Of a stretch of DNA of 64,000 nt, positions 42,949 to 51,710 are shown in pieces. Origin of the DNA: Paenarthrobacter nitroguajacolicus (GTDB lineage Bacteria; Actinomycetota; Actinomycetes; Actinomycetales; Micrococcaceae); the NCBI RefSeq assembly GCF_007786235.1, contig NZ_VNFK01000002.1, forward strand, positions 1 to 64,000, in the 5' to 3' direction. How positions within the stretch are numbered: the stretch's first letter is position 1; every line of letters starts with the position of its first letter. A model generated the notes under the pieces. The model saw nothing but the letters and a program-made list of their open reading frames with translations, was not told the origin of the DNA and searched no databases. The position numbers and the translations under genes are program-made.

Positions 42949-44082
42949 CTAGGACTCCTGAAATCTCTGAGGGCGAAGGAAGTCCAAACCGTCGAACCAG
43001 CGTTTTCCCAGCGCTTCACTGGCCGCTATTTCTCCGTAGCCCGAGGCCATTTTGAAGCCAGCGCCCGAAAACCCAGTGGCCGAATAGATCCTGTTGGATT
43101 CGTCGAGGAAGCCCATCAGCGGCTGCGAGTCGGAGGTAAAGAGGTCCGGGAACGCATCCGAGCGGACGATGCTCGGAATCAAACCGGGGAAGAACTCCGC
43201 AACTGTCTCCGTGGTCTCGGCGATCTCCGCCTTGGTCAGATCCCGGGGTACTGAGTCGGCCTCGGGGGTTGGAGCCCCGCGCCCGTCGAGGGTTGCCTTG
43301 ACGGTCACGCCATCCACCGCCGGTGCCCCATACATGGAACGATCACCCGAAATCCTGATAAAGATCGGGAATCTCTCCGGCGTGAACTGCTCTGCGTCAC
43401 GGGCGACGAACCAGGAGAGGAAGATCCGGCGGGTTTCGGTGTGGGCTTTGAGGTAGTCGGGCATGAGCCGTTTGGACCAGGCGCCCGAGGCCACGATGAC
43501 TCGTTCAAAGGTCCAGGAATTATCACCCGACGTGACCACGACGCCATCGTCGGTCTCGGTGATGCTCTCTATGGGCGTGTTGTTGTTGATGGTTGCGCCG
43601 TTCGCTTCGGCTGCTGCGATGGCGGCGGTGACGGCCCGGTCGGTTCGGAGGGCGCCGGCATTGGGATCGTAGACAGCGATGTCGTCGGCTCGCAGGTTGT
43701 GCTGCGGGTAGCGTTCTGCCATTTCCTCACGGCTGAGGATCCGGTGCTCGGCCCCGGTGGTTCGCGTGGTCTCGAGCAGGCTGCGGAGGTAGGGTCCGTC
43801 GCTGGTGCCGATTGAGAGTCCGCCGCAGCGCACGAAGATATCCTGTCCGGTCTCCGCTTCAAGTTCGGTCCAGAGCTCACGAGAGCGTTCCAGGATGGGG
43901 TAATACGCGGGGTTGCCGCGGTAAATCATGCGGAACAGCCGTGTGTCTCCGCCGGCGGCGCTGCGTCCGTGGGCAGGTGAGTGGGCCTCAAATCCAGCAA
44001 TGGAGTCGGTCAGCCGGGAGGCTTGCCAGAGGGCCATGCTGCCGATGCTGCCCAGGCCGATGACTGCGAGTTTTCCATCCAT
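42949..44082 (-). CDS. Sarcosine/N-methyl amino acid oxidase-like flavoenzyme
   Basis: A 377-residue protein of the monomeric sarcosine oxidase/SolA family, which oxidises secondary amino acids. It begins with an FAD-binding fold LAVIGLGSIGSMALWQAS, followed by AAGGDTRLFRMIYRGNPAYY, and near the C-terminus ATGFSGAGFKMASGYGE, the usual second flavin contact. The position that carries the Cys for covalent FAD in sarcosine oxidase (before Y/F-T about 50 residues from the end) reads PDLFTSDSQP, with Asp instead of Cys. Flavin attachment is thus likely non-covalent or different. It is the last gene of the amino-acid ABC operon, two bases after the ATPase stop. Confidence 0.82.
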   Translation of the reverse strand: MDGKLAVIGLGSIGSMALWQASRLTDSIAGFEAHSPAHGRSAAGGDTRLFRMIYRGNPAYYPILERSRELWTELEAETGQDIFVRCGGLSIGTSDGPYLRSLLETTRTTGAEHRILSREEMAERYPQHNLRADDIAVYDPNAGALRTDRAVTAAIAAAEANGATINNNTPIESITETDDGVVVTSGDNSWTFERVIVASGAWSKRLMPDYLKAHTETRRIFLSWFVARDAEQFTPERFPIFIRISGDRSMYGAPAVDGVTVKATLDGRGAPTPEADSVPRDLTKAEIAETTETVAEFFPGLIPSIVRSDAFPDLFTSDSQPLMGFLDESNRIYSATGFSGAGFKMASGYGEIAASEALGKRWFDGLDFLRPQRFQES

Positions 44083-44084
44083 GG

Positions 44085-44852
44085 CTAGAGGACCTGCTCG
44101 AGGAAGGCTTGGGTGCGGGGTTCTTTGGGGTTGGTCAGGACTTCGCGGGCATCGCCGCGCTCCACAACGTTGCCTTCGTCCATGAAGATCAGGGAGTCGG
44201 CTACTTCGCGGGCGAAGCCCATTTCGTGGGTGACGACCACCATGGTCATGCCTTTTTTGGCGAGTTCTTTCATCACGCCGAGGACCTCACCGACTTTCTC
44301 GGGATCCAGGGCGGAGGTGGGTTCGTCGAAGAGAATAATTTCCGGGTCCATGGCCAAGGATCGGGCGATCGCGACGCGTTGCTGCTGGCCGCCGGAGAGC
44401 TCGGCCGGGTAGCGGTCCCCGAAAGCACCAAGTCCGACGCTGGTGAGGAGTTCCTGGGCTTGCTTGGCGGATTGCCTTTTATCGGCGCGTTTGACCAGGA
44501 CGGGTCCTGCCATGACATTGTCGCGGGCAGTCATGTTGGGGAAGAGGTTGAATTGTTGAAAGACCATCCCGACGCGGGTGCGCTGTTGGGCAAGCTTCTT
44601 GGGTGGCAGGGCATGGTAGGCGGTGTCGGTTTCGTAGTAGCCGAAGTCGTCGCCGTTGACTTTGAGGATGCCGGAGTCCACGGTTTCAAGTCCGTTGATG
44701 CAGCGCAGCAGGGTGGACTTACCCGAACCGCTGGGCCCGATGATGCAGCAGATTTCACCGCTGGCGATTTCAAGGTCGACGTCTTTGAGAACTGTTTTGG
44801 GTCCGAAGGATTTCCGGATTTTCCGGGCGAAGATGGTGCCGTCAGCGTTCAT
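44085..44852 (-). CDS. Polar amino acid ABC transporter ATP-binding protein (GlnQ-like)
   Basis: A 255-residue ATPase with Walker [12 protein letters not shown], signature [17 protein letters not shown], Walker [11 protein letters not shown] and the H-loop Thr-His in [10 protein letters not shown]. It resembles the GlnQ/HisP subunits of amino-acid importers. Its ATG overlaps the permease stop by four bases. It energises uptake in an operon with permease, binding protein and flavoenzyme. Confidence 0.95.
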   Translation of the reverse strand: MNADGTIFARKIRKSFGPKTVLKDVDLEIASGEICCIIGPSGSGKSTLLRCINGLETVDSGILKVNGDDFGYYETDTAYHALPPKKLAQQRTRVGMVFQQFNLFPNMTARDNVMAGPVLVKRADKRQSAKQAQELLTSVGLGAFGDRYPAELSGGQQQRVAIARSLAMDPEIILFDEPTSALDPEKVGEVLGVMKELAKKGMTMVVVTHEMGFAREVADSLIFMDEGNVVERGDAREVLTNPKEPRTQAFLEQVL

Positions 44853-45778
44853 CGTGCGATGCCTTCCGGTGCGGTGAGTGTCACTTTGCGGGCTTTGCGA
44901 GGGACCCGGGCGGAGGTGTGGGAGTATTTTTGTTCGAGCTTGGACTGGGGGTAGCTCAGCAGCAGGGTCATCACCAGGTACCAGAGGCTGGCCACGATCA
45001 GCAGCGGGATGGTCTCGTAGGTCCGGGCATAGATCAGCTGGGCGCTTTGAAGAAGTTCAGCGACGCCGAGTACGGAAACCAGGGAGGTCTCCTTGAACAT
45101 GCCGATGACCTGGTTGCCGGTGGCCGGGATGATGGAGGGCATGGCTTGGGGGATGATCACTTTGCGCATCTTCATGGCCCCGCTCATGCCCAGGGAATCG
45201 GCGGCTTCAAGTTGTCCCTTGCCCACAGCGGAGAATCCACCGCGGATAATCTCGGCCATGTAGGCCGCTTCGTTCAGGGTCAGGCCGATCAGGGCTGCGG
45301 TGATCGGGCCCATGAGGGCGTTGGTGTCGATCGCGGTACCGATGTCCGTGAAGGGGATTCCGATGCTCAGATTCGGGTACAGGGCCGAGATGTTGAACCA
45401 GAAGATCAGTTGCACCAGGACCGGGGTGCCACGAAAGATGGTGATGTAGACACCGGCCAAGGCTGCGATGGGTTTGATGGTTGACGCCCGCATTATGGCC
45501 AGTCCAAGGCCCAGGAGGGTGCCCAGGGCCATGCTGGCTACCGTGAGGAAGATAGTGAGCATCAGCCCGCGCAGGATGGATTCGTGGGTGAAGTACTTCG
45601 CCACGACGTCCCATTTGAAGTTCGGGTTCGTCGCCACGGAACTCAGGACGCCGACTCCGACCAGTATGCAGACCACCCAGGAAACGTACTCGAACGTGCT
45701 GCGCCGCTTAAGCCGCGGCTTCAACGCCGAATCCATCCCGCTCATGACTTTGCTTCTTTCCATAGTTGATTGCTTCAT
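44849..45778 (-). CDS. Polar amino acid ABC transporter permease
   Basis: A 309-residue HisM/GlnP-type permease. [21 protein letters not shown] and [15 protein letters not shown] are family signatures, with the EAA-type loop [20 protein letters not shown]. About 40 extra residues precede the first membrane segment. ATG 45778 is taken; an in-frame GTG overlaps the upstream stop at 45790. It is the only permease gene here, so the transporter probably uses a homodimer. Confidence 0.93.
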   Translation of the reverse strand: MKQSTMERSKVMSGMDSALKPRLKRRSTFEYVSWVVCILVGVGVLSSVATNPNFKWDVVAKYFTHESILRGLMLTIFLTVASMALGTLLGLGLAIMRASTIKPIAALAGVYITIFRGTPVLVQLIFWFNISALYPNLSIGIPFTDIGTAIDTNALMGPITAALIGLTLNEAAYMAEIIRGGFSAVGKGQLEAADSLGMSGAMKMRKVIIPQAMPSIIPATGNQVIGMFKETSLVSVLGVAELLQSAQLIYARTYETIPLLIVASLWYLVMTLLLSYPQSKLEQKYSHTSARVPRKARKVTLTAPEGIAR

Positions 45779-45789
45779 CTGTGAACCCA

Positions 45790-46710
45790 CTAATTAAGCT
45801 TGGCGTCGGTGATGGCCCCTGAGTCCAGTCCCCAGTTATCCAGGGACTCCTTGTATTCCGGGGTCTGAAGGACTGACTGCAGGGCTACTTGGAAAGCCGG
45901 CGTCAGTGGCGAGCCCTTCTTCAGGCCGATGGCCGTCAGGTCGCTGGAACCGACGTCCACCCGGCCGACGAGGACGAAGGAGCCGGGCTGCTGCTTCTCA
46001 GCCCACCCGAGTGCAGTTGTGTCGTAGAGGATGCCGTCGATGCGCTTGGAGTGCAGTTGGGTCAGTGCGTCCTGGACGTTGGGCAAAGTCACCCCGTTGA
46101 TGGCTGGCTGTCCCTTTGACGTGCAGGTCTTCTCGCTCAGGGCCGGGAGGCGCTTGAGCTGACCGGTAGATCCCTGGGTGACTGCGATGTTTTTACCGCA
46201 CAGGGTCTCAACGGTGAGGTTGAGCGGGTTCCCGGCGGCTACGGCCACGGAGTTGCCGGCCTTGAAATAGTCGATCATGTCCAGAACCTTCAGGCGTTCC
46301 TCGGTCTTGGACATGGTGGTAGCAGTGAAGTCGAAGCGGCCGCCATCCAGGCCGGGAACAATCGTGTCGAATTTCGTGTCCACGAACTTCAACTTCAGGT
46401 CAAGCTTCTTCGCAATGAGCCTGGCGATGTCCGGGTTGAGGCCGATCGGGGTTGTATTGTCCTCAGCGAGGAAGGTGGTGGGCGGGTAGTGCAGGTCCAT
46501 GGCGACCGTCAGTTCACCCTTGTCCTTGATCGACTGAGGCAGCAGGGCCACGGCAGCCGCATCAGGCTGGACGCCCTCGGAGATGTCGGTGGTGTTGGCG
46601 GTCTTGCTGGTCTCTGAGGAATCGCTGTTGGCGGTGCCTCCACAGGCGCTCAGTGCCAGCAGAACAGCAAGTCCGGCAGCAGCGGTCTGCGCCTTGGTTC
46701 GAATCTTCAT
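45790..46710 (-). CDS. Amino acid ABC transporter substrate-binding lipoprotein
   Basis: A 306-residue family-3 solute-binding protein with a lipoprotein signal ending in LALSACGG. The mature part follows the family pattern: GELTVAMDLHYPPTTFL, NPDIARLIAKKLDLKL and DFTATTMSKTEERLKVLD. ATG 46710 has AAGGGAA upstream. A GntR-type operator lies about 110 bp upstream in the region shared with the divergent HAD operon. The ligand is probably an amino acid or amine feeding the nearby flavin oxidases. Confidence 0.93.
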   Translation of the reverse strand: MKIRTKAQTAAAGLAVLLALSACGGTANSDSSETSKTANTTDISEGVQPDAAAVALLPQSIKDKGELTVAMDLHYPPTTFLAEDNTTPIGLNPDIARLIAKKLDLKLKFVDTKFDTIVPGLDGGRFDFTATTMSKTEERLKVLDMIDYFKAGNSVAVAAGNPLNLTVETLCGKNIAVTQGSTGQLKRLPALSEKTCTSKGQPAINGVTLPNVQDALTQLHSKRIDGILYDTTALGWAEKQQPGSFVLVGRVDVGSSDLTAIGLKKGSPLTPAFQVALQSVLQTPEYKESLDNWGLDSGAITDAKLN

Positions 46711-46818
46711 GATGGTTCCCTTCAAGGGGGTCGGGCGGTGGGGAGGGGAGAAGTCTTCAGTTGAAATGTGATCTGGATCTCTCCGTCATCTAATGCAATG
46801 CAACCCCCTCAACAGTAG

Positions 46819-46830
46819 ATTGTCAACAAT
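46819..46830 (-). promoter_or_regulatory. GntR-type operator, site D
   Basis: ATTGTCAACAAT faces the amino-acid ABC operon on the minus strand; the flanking GTAGATTGTCAACAAT matches site C. It is 61 bp from site E across the divergent intergenic region. Confidence 0.72.
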
Positions 46831-46890
46831 TCACAGCGAACTTTTTGCGGAGTCGTATGGATGAGAATCGTTCTGATTAGCACGCAAGAA

Positions 46891-46924
46891 ACTGTTGACA
46901 ATTGACAATTTTGCCGCCTAGAGT
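46891..46924 (+). promoter_or_regulatory. GntR-type operator, site E, overlapping a promoter
   Basis: ACTGTTGACAAT at 46891-46902 is a one-mismatch copy of the palindrome, followed by a second half-like TTGACAATT. TTGACA at 46895-46900 is a perfect -35 within the site, and TAGAGT at 46919-46924 gives an 18-bp spacer, so repressor binding would cover the -35 of the HAD-to-hydroxyacid dehydrogenase operon. Confidence 0.7.
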
Positions 46925-47048
46925 CGAACCATCGGACATGACAAGGTCCAAGCTCGGCGGGCACATTTCGCGGTTCAGCCCGCATGTCTCGTCAACCCCT
47001 ACGGGCGGGCCAGCCCGCTTCCATCTCCCTAAAAGAAACGGCAACGAC

Positions 47049-47723
47049 ATGGCAGAGACCAATATCCGGCCGAAGTACATTTCCTTTGACATCTACGGCA
47101 CGCTGATCAACTTCGATATCGATCCCACCACCCGGCGTTTGCTCGACGGACGTATCTCGGAAGAGCAGTGGCCGACCTTCAAGAAGCAGTTCCGTGGATA
47201 CCGATTTGACGAGGTTCTGGGGGACTACAAGCCGTATGAGCAGATCCTTCAGGACTCTTTTGACCGTGTGTGCAAGCGCTGGGGCCTCGGGCCCACCGAG
47301 GGTGCCGGCGCAGCGTTTGCTGACGCGGTCCGTGGCTGGGTCGCCCACGAGGGCGTGCCGGCCCCGCTCAAGCTCATGGGCGACAACTACCAGCTCGTGG
47401 CTCTATCAAACGCCGACGATAGCTTCCTGGACATCAGCATTCCCAAGCTCGGTGCAAATTTCCACTCCGTCTTCACCGCCGAGCAAGCCCAGGCGTACAA
47501 GCCGCGCTACCAAGCCTTCGAGTACATGCTGGACACACTGAACGCCAAGCCGGAGGACTTCCTGCACATCTCCTCCCACACCCGCTACGACATGCATCCC
47601 ATGCACGACATGGGTTTCCGGAACCTCTGGATGCTGGACCGTGGCTATGACCCCATTGGTGATGGCTACGACCTCAGTACAGCCAAGTCCCTGGACGAGA
47701 TCAACAAACACCTCGGTCTCTAA
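47049..47723 (+). CDS. HAD hydrolase, haloacid dehalogenase type II-like
   Basis: A 224-residue HAD-superfamily protein. The nucleophile Asp is in ISFDIYGTLINFD (residues 11-23), motif II Ser/Thr in LVALSNADD, motif III Lys in QAYKPRYQAFEYML, and the acidic end motif follows HISSHTRYDMH. The layout matches type II (L-2-haloacid dehalogenase-like) enzymes. In this catabolic operon the physiological substrate could instead be a phosphate ester. ATG 47049 lacks a strong ribosome site. ATG 46938 in frame is an alternative that would add 37 poorly conserved residues. Confidence 0.82.
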   Translation: MAETNIRPKYISFDIYGTLINFDIDPTTRRLLDGRISEEQWPTFKKQFRGYRFDEVLGDYKPYEQILQDSFDRVCKRWGLGPTEGAGAAFADAVRGWVAHEGVPAPLKLMGDNYQLVALSNADDSFLDISIPKLGANFHSVFTAEQAQAYKPRYQAFEYMLDTLNAKPEDFLHISSHTRYDMHPMHDMGFRNLWMLDRGYDPIGDGYDLSTAKSLDEINKHLGL

Positions 47724-47750
47724 ACCGACTTCGAGACGAAAGGCAAACCC

Positions 47751-49028
47751 GTGAAACTTGTTCCCTACTGGCTCGATACTGCAGAGCCATCCGGCGACTA
47801 CCGCCGCACTCCGGTCCCGGAGAACGTTGATGTTGCGATTATCGGCGCCGGCTTTACCGGTTTGTCCGCAGCCCTTGAATTCGCCAAGCAGGGCGCCAGC
47901 GTTGCAGTCTTCGAACGCCACACTGTTGGTTGGGGAGCGTCGGGCCGTAACGGGGGCATGGCTACCACTGGTTTGGCCATTGGCTTCAGCACAGCCGTCA
48001 AGCGGTACGGGGCACCGCGGGCAGTTGAGATGTTCAGGGAGTACAACGACGCCATCGAAACCATCGAGAAGTTGGTCCACGACAATGGCATCGATTGTGA
48101 CTACAAGCGGTTCGGCAAGCTCTCACTCGCGTTCCACAAGTCCCATTACGATGGCTTCCTCAAGTCCCAGGAGCTTCTCGCAAACCTTGTTGACCACCAC
48201 GTAAAAGTCATCCCCAAGTCAGAGATACACAGCGAAATCGGAACTGACTTCTACCAAGGCGCCATGATGGATCCATTGGGTGCGGGGCTGCACGTGGGGA
48301 AGTTCGTTCATGGGCTGGCGAAAGTGGCTGCTGACAACGGAGCTGACATTTGCGAAAACGCAAGCGTCACGGAGCTAAAAAGGGTTTCGGGCACGGTCCA
48401 TGACGTCCACACCACCCGGGGAATCACCAGGGCCAAACAGGTCCTCGTCGCCACGAGCGGCTACACAGGGAATGTGACGCCATGGCTTCAGCGTCGGGTG
48501 ATTCCGGTAGGCAGCTTCATTATCGTCACCGAACCATTGCCGGAAGACGTGGTAAACCGCATTCTGCCGAACAGGCGCCAGGCCTCGGACAGCAAGATGC
48601 TGACGTACTACTTCCGGATTACGCCTGACAACCGGCTCCTTTTCGGCGGCCGGGCGCGGTTTGCGATGTCCAGCCCTGAATCCGACGTCAAGAGCGGCGA
48701 GATCCTGCACAAGGCCATGACGGAACTCTTCCCTTACCTGGCCAATGCGAAGGTGGATTACATCTGGGGTGGCCTGGTGGACCTCTCCATGGACCAGATG
48801 GTCCACGCCGGCGTTCATGACGGGCTGTTCTACTCGCTCTGCTACAGCGGTCACGGCGTGCAGATGGCTGCCCACATGGGAAAGAGGATGGCCCACTACA
48901 TGGCCGGCGACAAGCAGGCCAACGTGTGGGAGGACCTGAAGAACCCGCCGGTGCCCGGTCACTTCGGACCGCCGTGGTTCCTGCCTTTCATCGGTGCAGC
49001 GGCCAAAGTCATTGACCGGATCAAGTAA
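47751..49028 (+). CDS. FAD-dependent oxidoreductase (PuuB/DAO family)
   Basis: A 425-residue flavoprotein starting with a short tail, then DVAIIGAGFTGLSAALEFAK and VGWGASGRNGGM, the signature of gamma-glutamylputrescine oxidase-like DAO enzymes. The C-terminal half has YIWGGLVDLSMDQMVHAG and YSLCYSGHGVQMAAHMG. It probably oxidises an amine to an aldehyde plus ammonia and peroxide, and an aldehyde dehydrogenase is encoded immediately after it. It follows the HAD gene by 27 bp in the same operon. Confidence 0.88.
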   Translation: MKLVPYWLDTAEPSGDYRRTPVPENVDVAIIGAGFTGLSAALEFAKQGASVAVFERHTVGWGASGRNGGMATTGLAIGFSTAVKRYGAPRAVEMFREYNDAIETIEKLVHDNGIDCDYKRFGKLSLAFHKSHYDGFLKSQELLANLVDHHVKVIPKSEIHSEIGTDFYQGAMMDPLGAGLHVGKFVHGLAKVAADNGADICENASVTELKRVSGTVHDVHTTRGITRAKQVLVATSGYTGNVTPWLQRRVIPVGSFIIVTEPLPEDVVNRILPNRRQASDSKMLTYYFRITPDNRLLFGGRARFAMSSPESDVKSGEILHKAMTELFPYLANAKVDYIWGGLVDLSMDQMVHAGVHDGLFYSLCYSGHGVQMAAHMGKRMAHYMAGDKQANVWEDLKNPPVPGHFGPPWFLPFIGAAAKVIDRIK

Positions 49029-49044
49029 GCAGGAAAAGGATTTC

Positions 49045-50595
49045 ATGAGTTCATCAACCAGAGTCGCCGAAGCGCGCCCGAAATCAGGGCGGGAGACGGC
49101 TTACAGGCGGGCAAGAATCGCTAATCTTCCAGGTGGTGCGTTTCTGGAAGGTCGGTGGGAAACAACCGAAATGACCGTAGAGGTCCGGGATCCCGAAGAC
49201 GGAGTCCTGCTGGGCACTGTGTGTTCGTCGTCCCCTCAGGATGTGCGTAGGGCGGTTGCCTTCATTCATCGTCATCTCATGGAAGATGACTGGGCACTCC
49301 GGGACCGCCGGGAGGCCTTGGAACGTGCTGCAGCATTGCTTGCGGACCAGGCCGGGCGGTTCGCGGAGATCATTGCCGCCGAAAGCAGCAAGACCATCAC
49401 AGAGGCCGACCGCGAGGTACGCCGCTGCATCGAGACCTTGCGGCTTTCTGCGGCAGCGTCGAGTGAACTCGTGGGGGAGACACTGGGCTTTGATGACAGC
49501 ATGGCCGGGGCCAACAAGATCGGCTGGTTCAACCGCAAACCCGTGGGAATCATCGCCGCCATCACACCTTTCAATGACCCGCTGAACCTCGTGGCACACA
49601 AGCTGGGCCCGGCGCTGATCGGAGGCAACGGCGTCGTGCTTAAACCCTCGGGCCGTACGCCACTGACCGGACTTGCCTTTGTCCAGCTGTTGTTGGACGC
49701 AGGCGTCCCGGCAGGTCGCCTTGCTGCAATCGTCTCGGGTCCGGGCGTCTCCGAGGCGATCGTGACTGACTCTCAGGTGGACCTCATCTCCTTCACGGGT
49801 GGTCCGAAGACTGCGGACCGTATCGCTGCCGCCGCTGGAGCAAAGAAGATCCTCTCGGAATTGGGCGGCAACAACGCCACGATCATCTGCGCTGACGCGG
49901 AACCGGCCAAGGCTGCCGAGGCAGTCGTGGCGGGCGCGTTCGGCGTGGCAGGCCAGAACTGCTTGTCCGTGCAGCGGGTGTATGTTCACATCTCCCTGTT
50001 CGATGAGTTCGTGGATCGCGTCGTGACTGGAACCCGGGCGCTTCGTGTCGGAGCCAAGTTCGATCGCACCACGGACATCGGACCGTTGATCACCGAAGCG
50101 GAAGCCCGCCGGGTGGAGGACTGGGTGGAGGAGGCCAAGGCTGCCGGAGCTACAGTCCATGTGGGTGGTCAGCGTCGCGGTGCGTTCTACCAGCCAACCG
50201 TGCTCACCGACGTGCCCGCAGACGCCCGGGTCATCAATGAGGAAGTGTTCGGTCCGGTGGTCAGTATCTTGCCGTTCATCCAGATCAGTGACGCCATCCA
50301 TGCCGCCAATGATTCAGAACATGGGCTCCAAGCCGGCGTGTTTACAGAGTCAATCGAGCTGGCCCTGGCCATTGCCGACAAGCTGCACGTCGGAGCTGTG
50401 GTCATCAATGAGACCAGCGATGTCCGCATCGACTCGATGCCCTTTGGCGGCTTCAAGAAGTCAGGTGTGGGGCGTGAAGGAGTCAAGCATGCCGTCCGGG
50501 AGATGACCGAACCCAAAAGCACCATTATCAAATTGGCCGAGCCCGCTGCCCGCTGGCAACAACTAACGGCCACTTCAGAACGGAATGCATCATGA
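49045..50595 (+). CDS. Aldehyde dehydrogenase family protein
   Basis: A 516-residue NAD(P)-dependent aldehyde dehydrogenase: ITPFNDPLNLVAHKLGPAL, FTGGPKTADR, catalytic Glu in SELGGNNATII, catalytic Cys in GQNCLSVQRV and late motif EVFGPVVSILPF. ATG 49045 has AGGAAAAGG upstream. The N-terminal 35 residues are basic and variable. It probably oxidises the aldehyde formed by the preceding flavoenzyme. The next gene overlaps in ATGA. Confidence 0.92.
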   Translation: MSSSTRVAEARPKSGRETAYRRARIANLPGGAFLEGRWETTEMTVEVRDPEDGVLLGTVCSSSPQDVRRAVAFIHRHLMEDDWALRDRREALERAAALLADQAGRFAEIIAAESSKTITEADREVRRCIETLRLSAAASSELVGETLGFDDSMAGANKIGWFNRKPVGIIAAITPFNDPLNLVAHKLGPALIGGNGVVLKPSGRTPLTGLAFVQLLLDAGVPAGRLAAIVSGPGVSEAIVTDSQVDLISFTGGPKTADRIAAAAGAKKILSELGGNNATIICADAEPAKAAEAVVAGAFGVAGQNCLSVQRVYVHISLFDEFVDRVVTGTRALRVGAKFDRTTDIGPLITEAEARRVEDWVEEAKAAGATVHVGGQRRGAFYQPTVLTDVPADARVINEEVFGPVVSILPFIQISDAIHAANDSEHGLQAGVFTESIELALAIADKLHVGAVVINETSDVRIDSMPFGGFKKSGVGREGVKHAVREMTEPKSTIIKLAEPAARWQQLTATSERNAS

Positions 50596-51710
50596 GTATC
50601 CACAGAATCGCGGTCATCGCAGGCGACGGTATCGGCAAAGAAGTCGTACCTGCTGCCATCGAAACGCTTGAGCGGATCGCCGAACTGCATTCGCTGGACC
50701 TGCAATTCACCCACTTTGACTGGGGTTCGGACTACTACCTCCGTCACGGACGGATGATGCCCGAGGACGGACTGAAGCAACTCGCGGCGCACGAGGCGAT
50801 CTTCCTCGGGGCGGTCGGATCCCCGGAGGTTCCCGATGCGGAGTCACTATGGGGACTGTTGATTCCCATTCGCCGCGAGTTCCAGCAGTACATCAACCTC
50901 CGTCCGGTGAAAACGCTCGACGGCGTGAAGTCGCCTCTGGCGGACAAGGAACCGATCGATATCCTCATCGTGCGTGAAAACAACGAAGGGGAGTACTCAG
51001 AGGTTGGCGGCCGTGCTTACCGCGGGTTGCCGCACGAAACGGCCGTCCAGGAAACCATCTTCACCCGGCTGGGCGTGTCGCGTGCGGCACACTACGCGGC
51101 ATCGCTCGCCTCTTCCCGGAAAGGTCACCTGACGTCGGCCACCAAGAGCAACGGGATCATCCACACTATGCCTTTTTGGGACGAAGTAGTGGAAGAAACC
51201 ATCAGCCTCTACCCCGACGTGACGCTCACCAGCGAACTGGTGGACGCGCTGGCTGCGCACCTGGTCCTGAAGCCCTGGACCTTTGACGTCATTGTCGCCT
51301 CCAACCTGCTGGGCGACATCCTCTCGGACCTCGGCAGCTCCGTCACCGGTTCCATTGGAGTAGCCCCCAGCGCCAACCTCAACCCGGAAGGTGATTTCCC
51401 GTCCCTCTTCGAGCCGGTGCACGGATCAGCTCCGGACATCGCGGGCAAGGGACTGGCAAACCCGGTGGGCCAAATCTGGTCCGGAGCAATGATGCTCCAG
51501 CACCTGGGCCACCCGCAAGCCGCCGAGCACTTGCAGTTGGCGTTCGAGTCAGTGCTGCGCGAAGGTCTGGGCACCCGCGACGTGGGCGGACCGTCCTCGA
51601 CGTCGGAGTTCACGGCGGCGGTCCTGGCCGCCATCGACGTCGTGGACGCTGTTGGTCCGCTACACGCTGGCACGGCCGGGAAGCCGGCGGCAGCGGCGCC
51701 GTCGTCATGA
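50592..51710 (+). CDS. Tartrate/D-malate dehydrogenase-type beta-decarboxylating dehydrogenase
   Basis: A 372-residue isocitrate/isopropylmalate dehydrogenase-family enzyme. HFDWGSDYYLRHGRMMPEDG and EAIFLGAVGSPEVPD match tartrate dehydrogenase/D-malate dehydrogenase rather than LeuB. VRENNEGEYSEVGGRAYRG and SNLLGDILSDLGSSVTGSIG hold substrate and Mg2+ residues. It would oxidatively decarboxylate a 2-hydroxy acid. ATGA overlaps on both sides show tight translational coupling. Confidence 0.88.
   Translation: MSIHRIAVIAGDGIGKEVVPAAIETLERIAELHSLDLQFTHFDWGSDYYLRHGRMMPEDGLKQLAAHEAIFLGAVGSPEVPDAESLWGLLIPIRREFQQYINLRPVKTLDGVKSPLADKEPIDILIVRENNEGEYSEVGGRAYRGLPHETAVQETIFTRLGVSRAAHYAASLASSRKGHLTSATKSNGIIHTMPFWDEVVEETISLYPDVTLTSELVDALAAHLVLKPWTFDVIVASNLLGDILSDLGSSVTGSIGVAPSANLNPEGDFPSLFEPVHGSAPDIAGKGLANPVGQIWSGAMMLQHLGHPQAAEHLQLAFESVLREGLGTRDVGGPSSTSEFTAAVLAAIDVVDAVGPLHAGTAGKPAAAAPSS

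Noticed and set aside
49084..50301. A 405-codon minus-strand frame opposite the aldehyde dehydrogenase
   Set aside because: The plus-strand aldehyde dehydrogenase has all catalytic motifs; the antisense frame has no recognisable domain.
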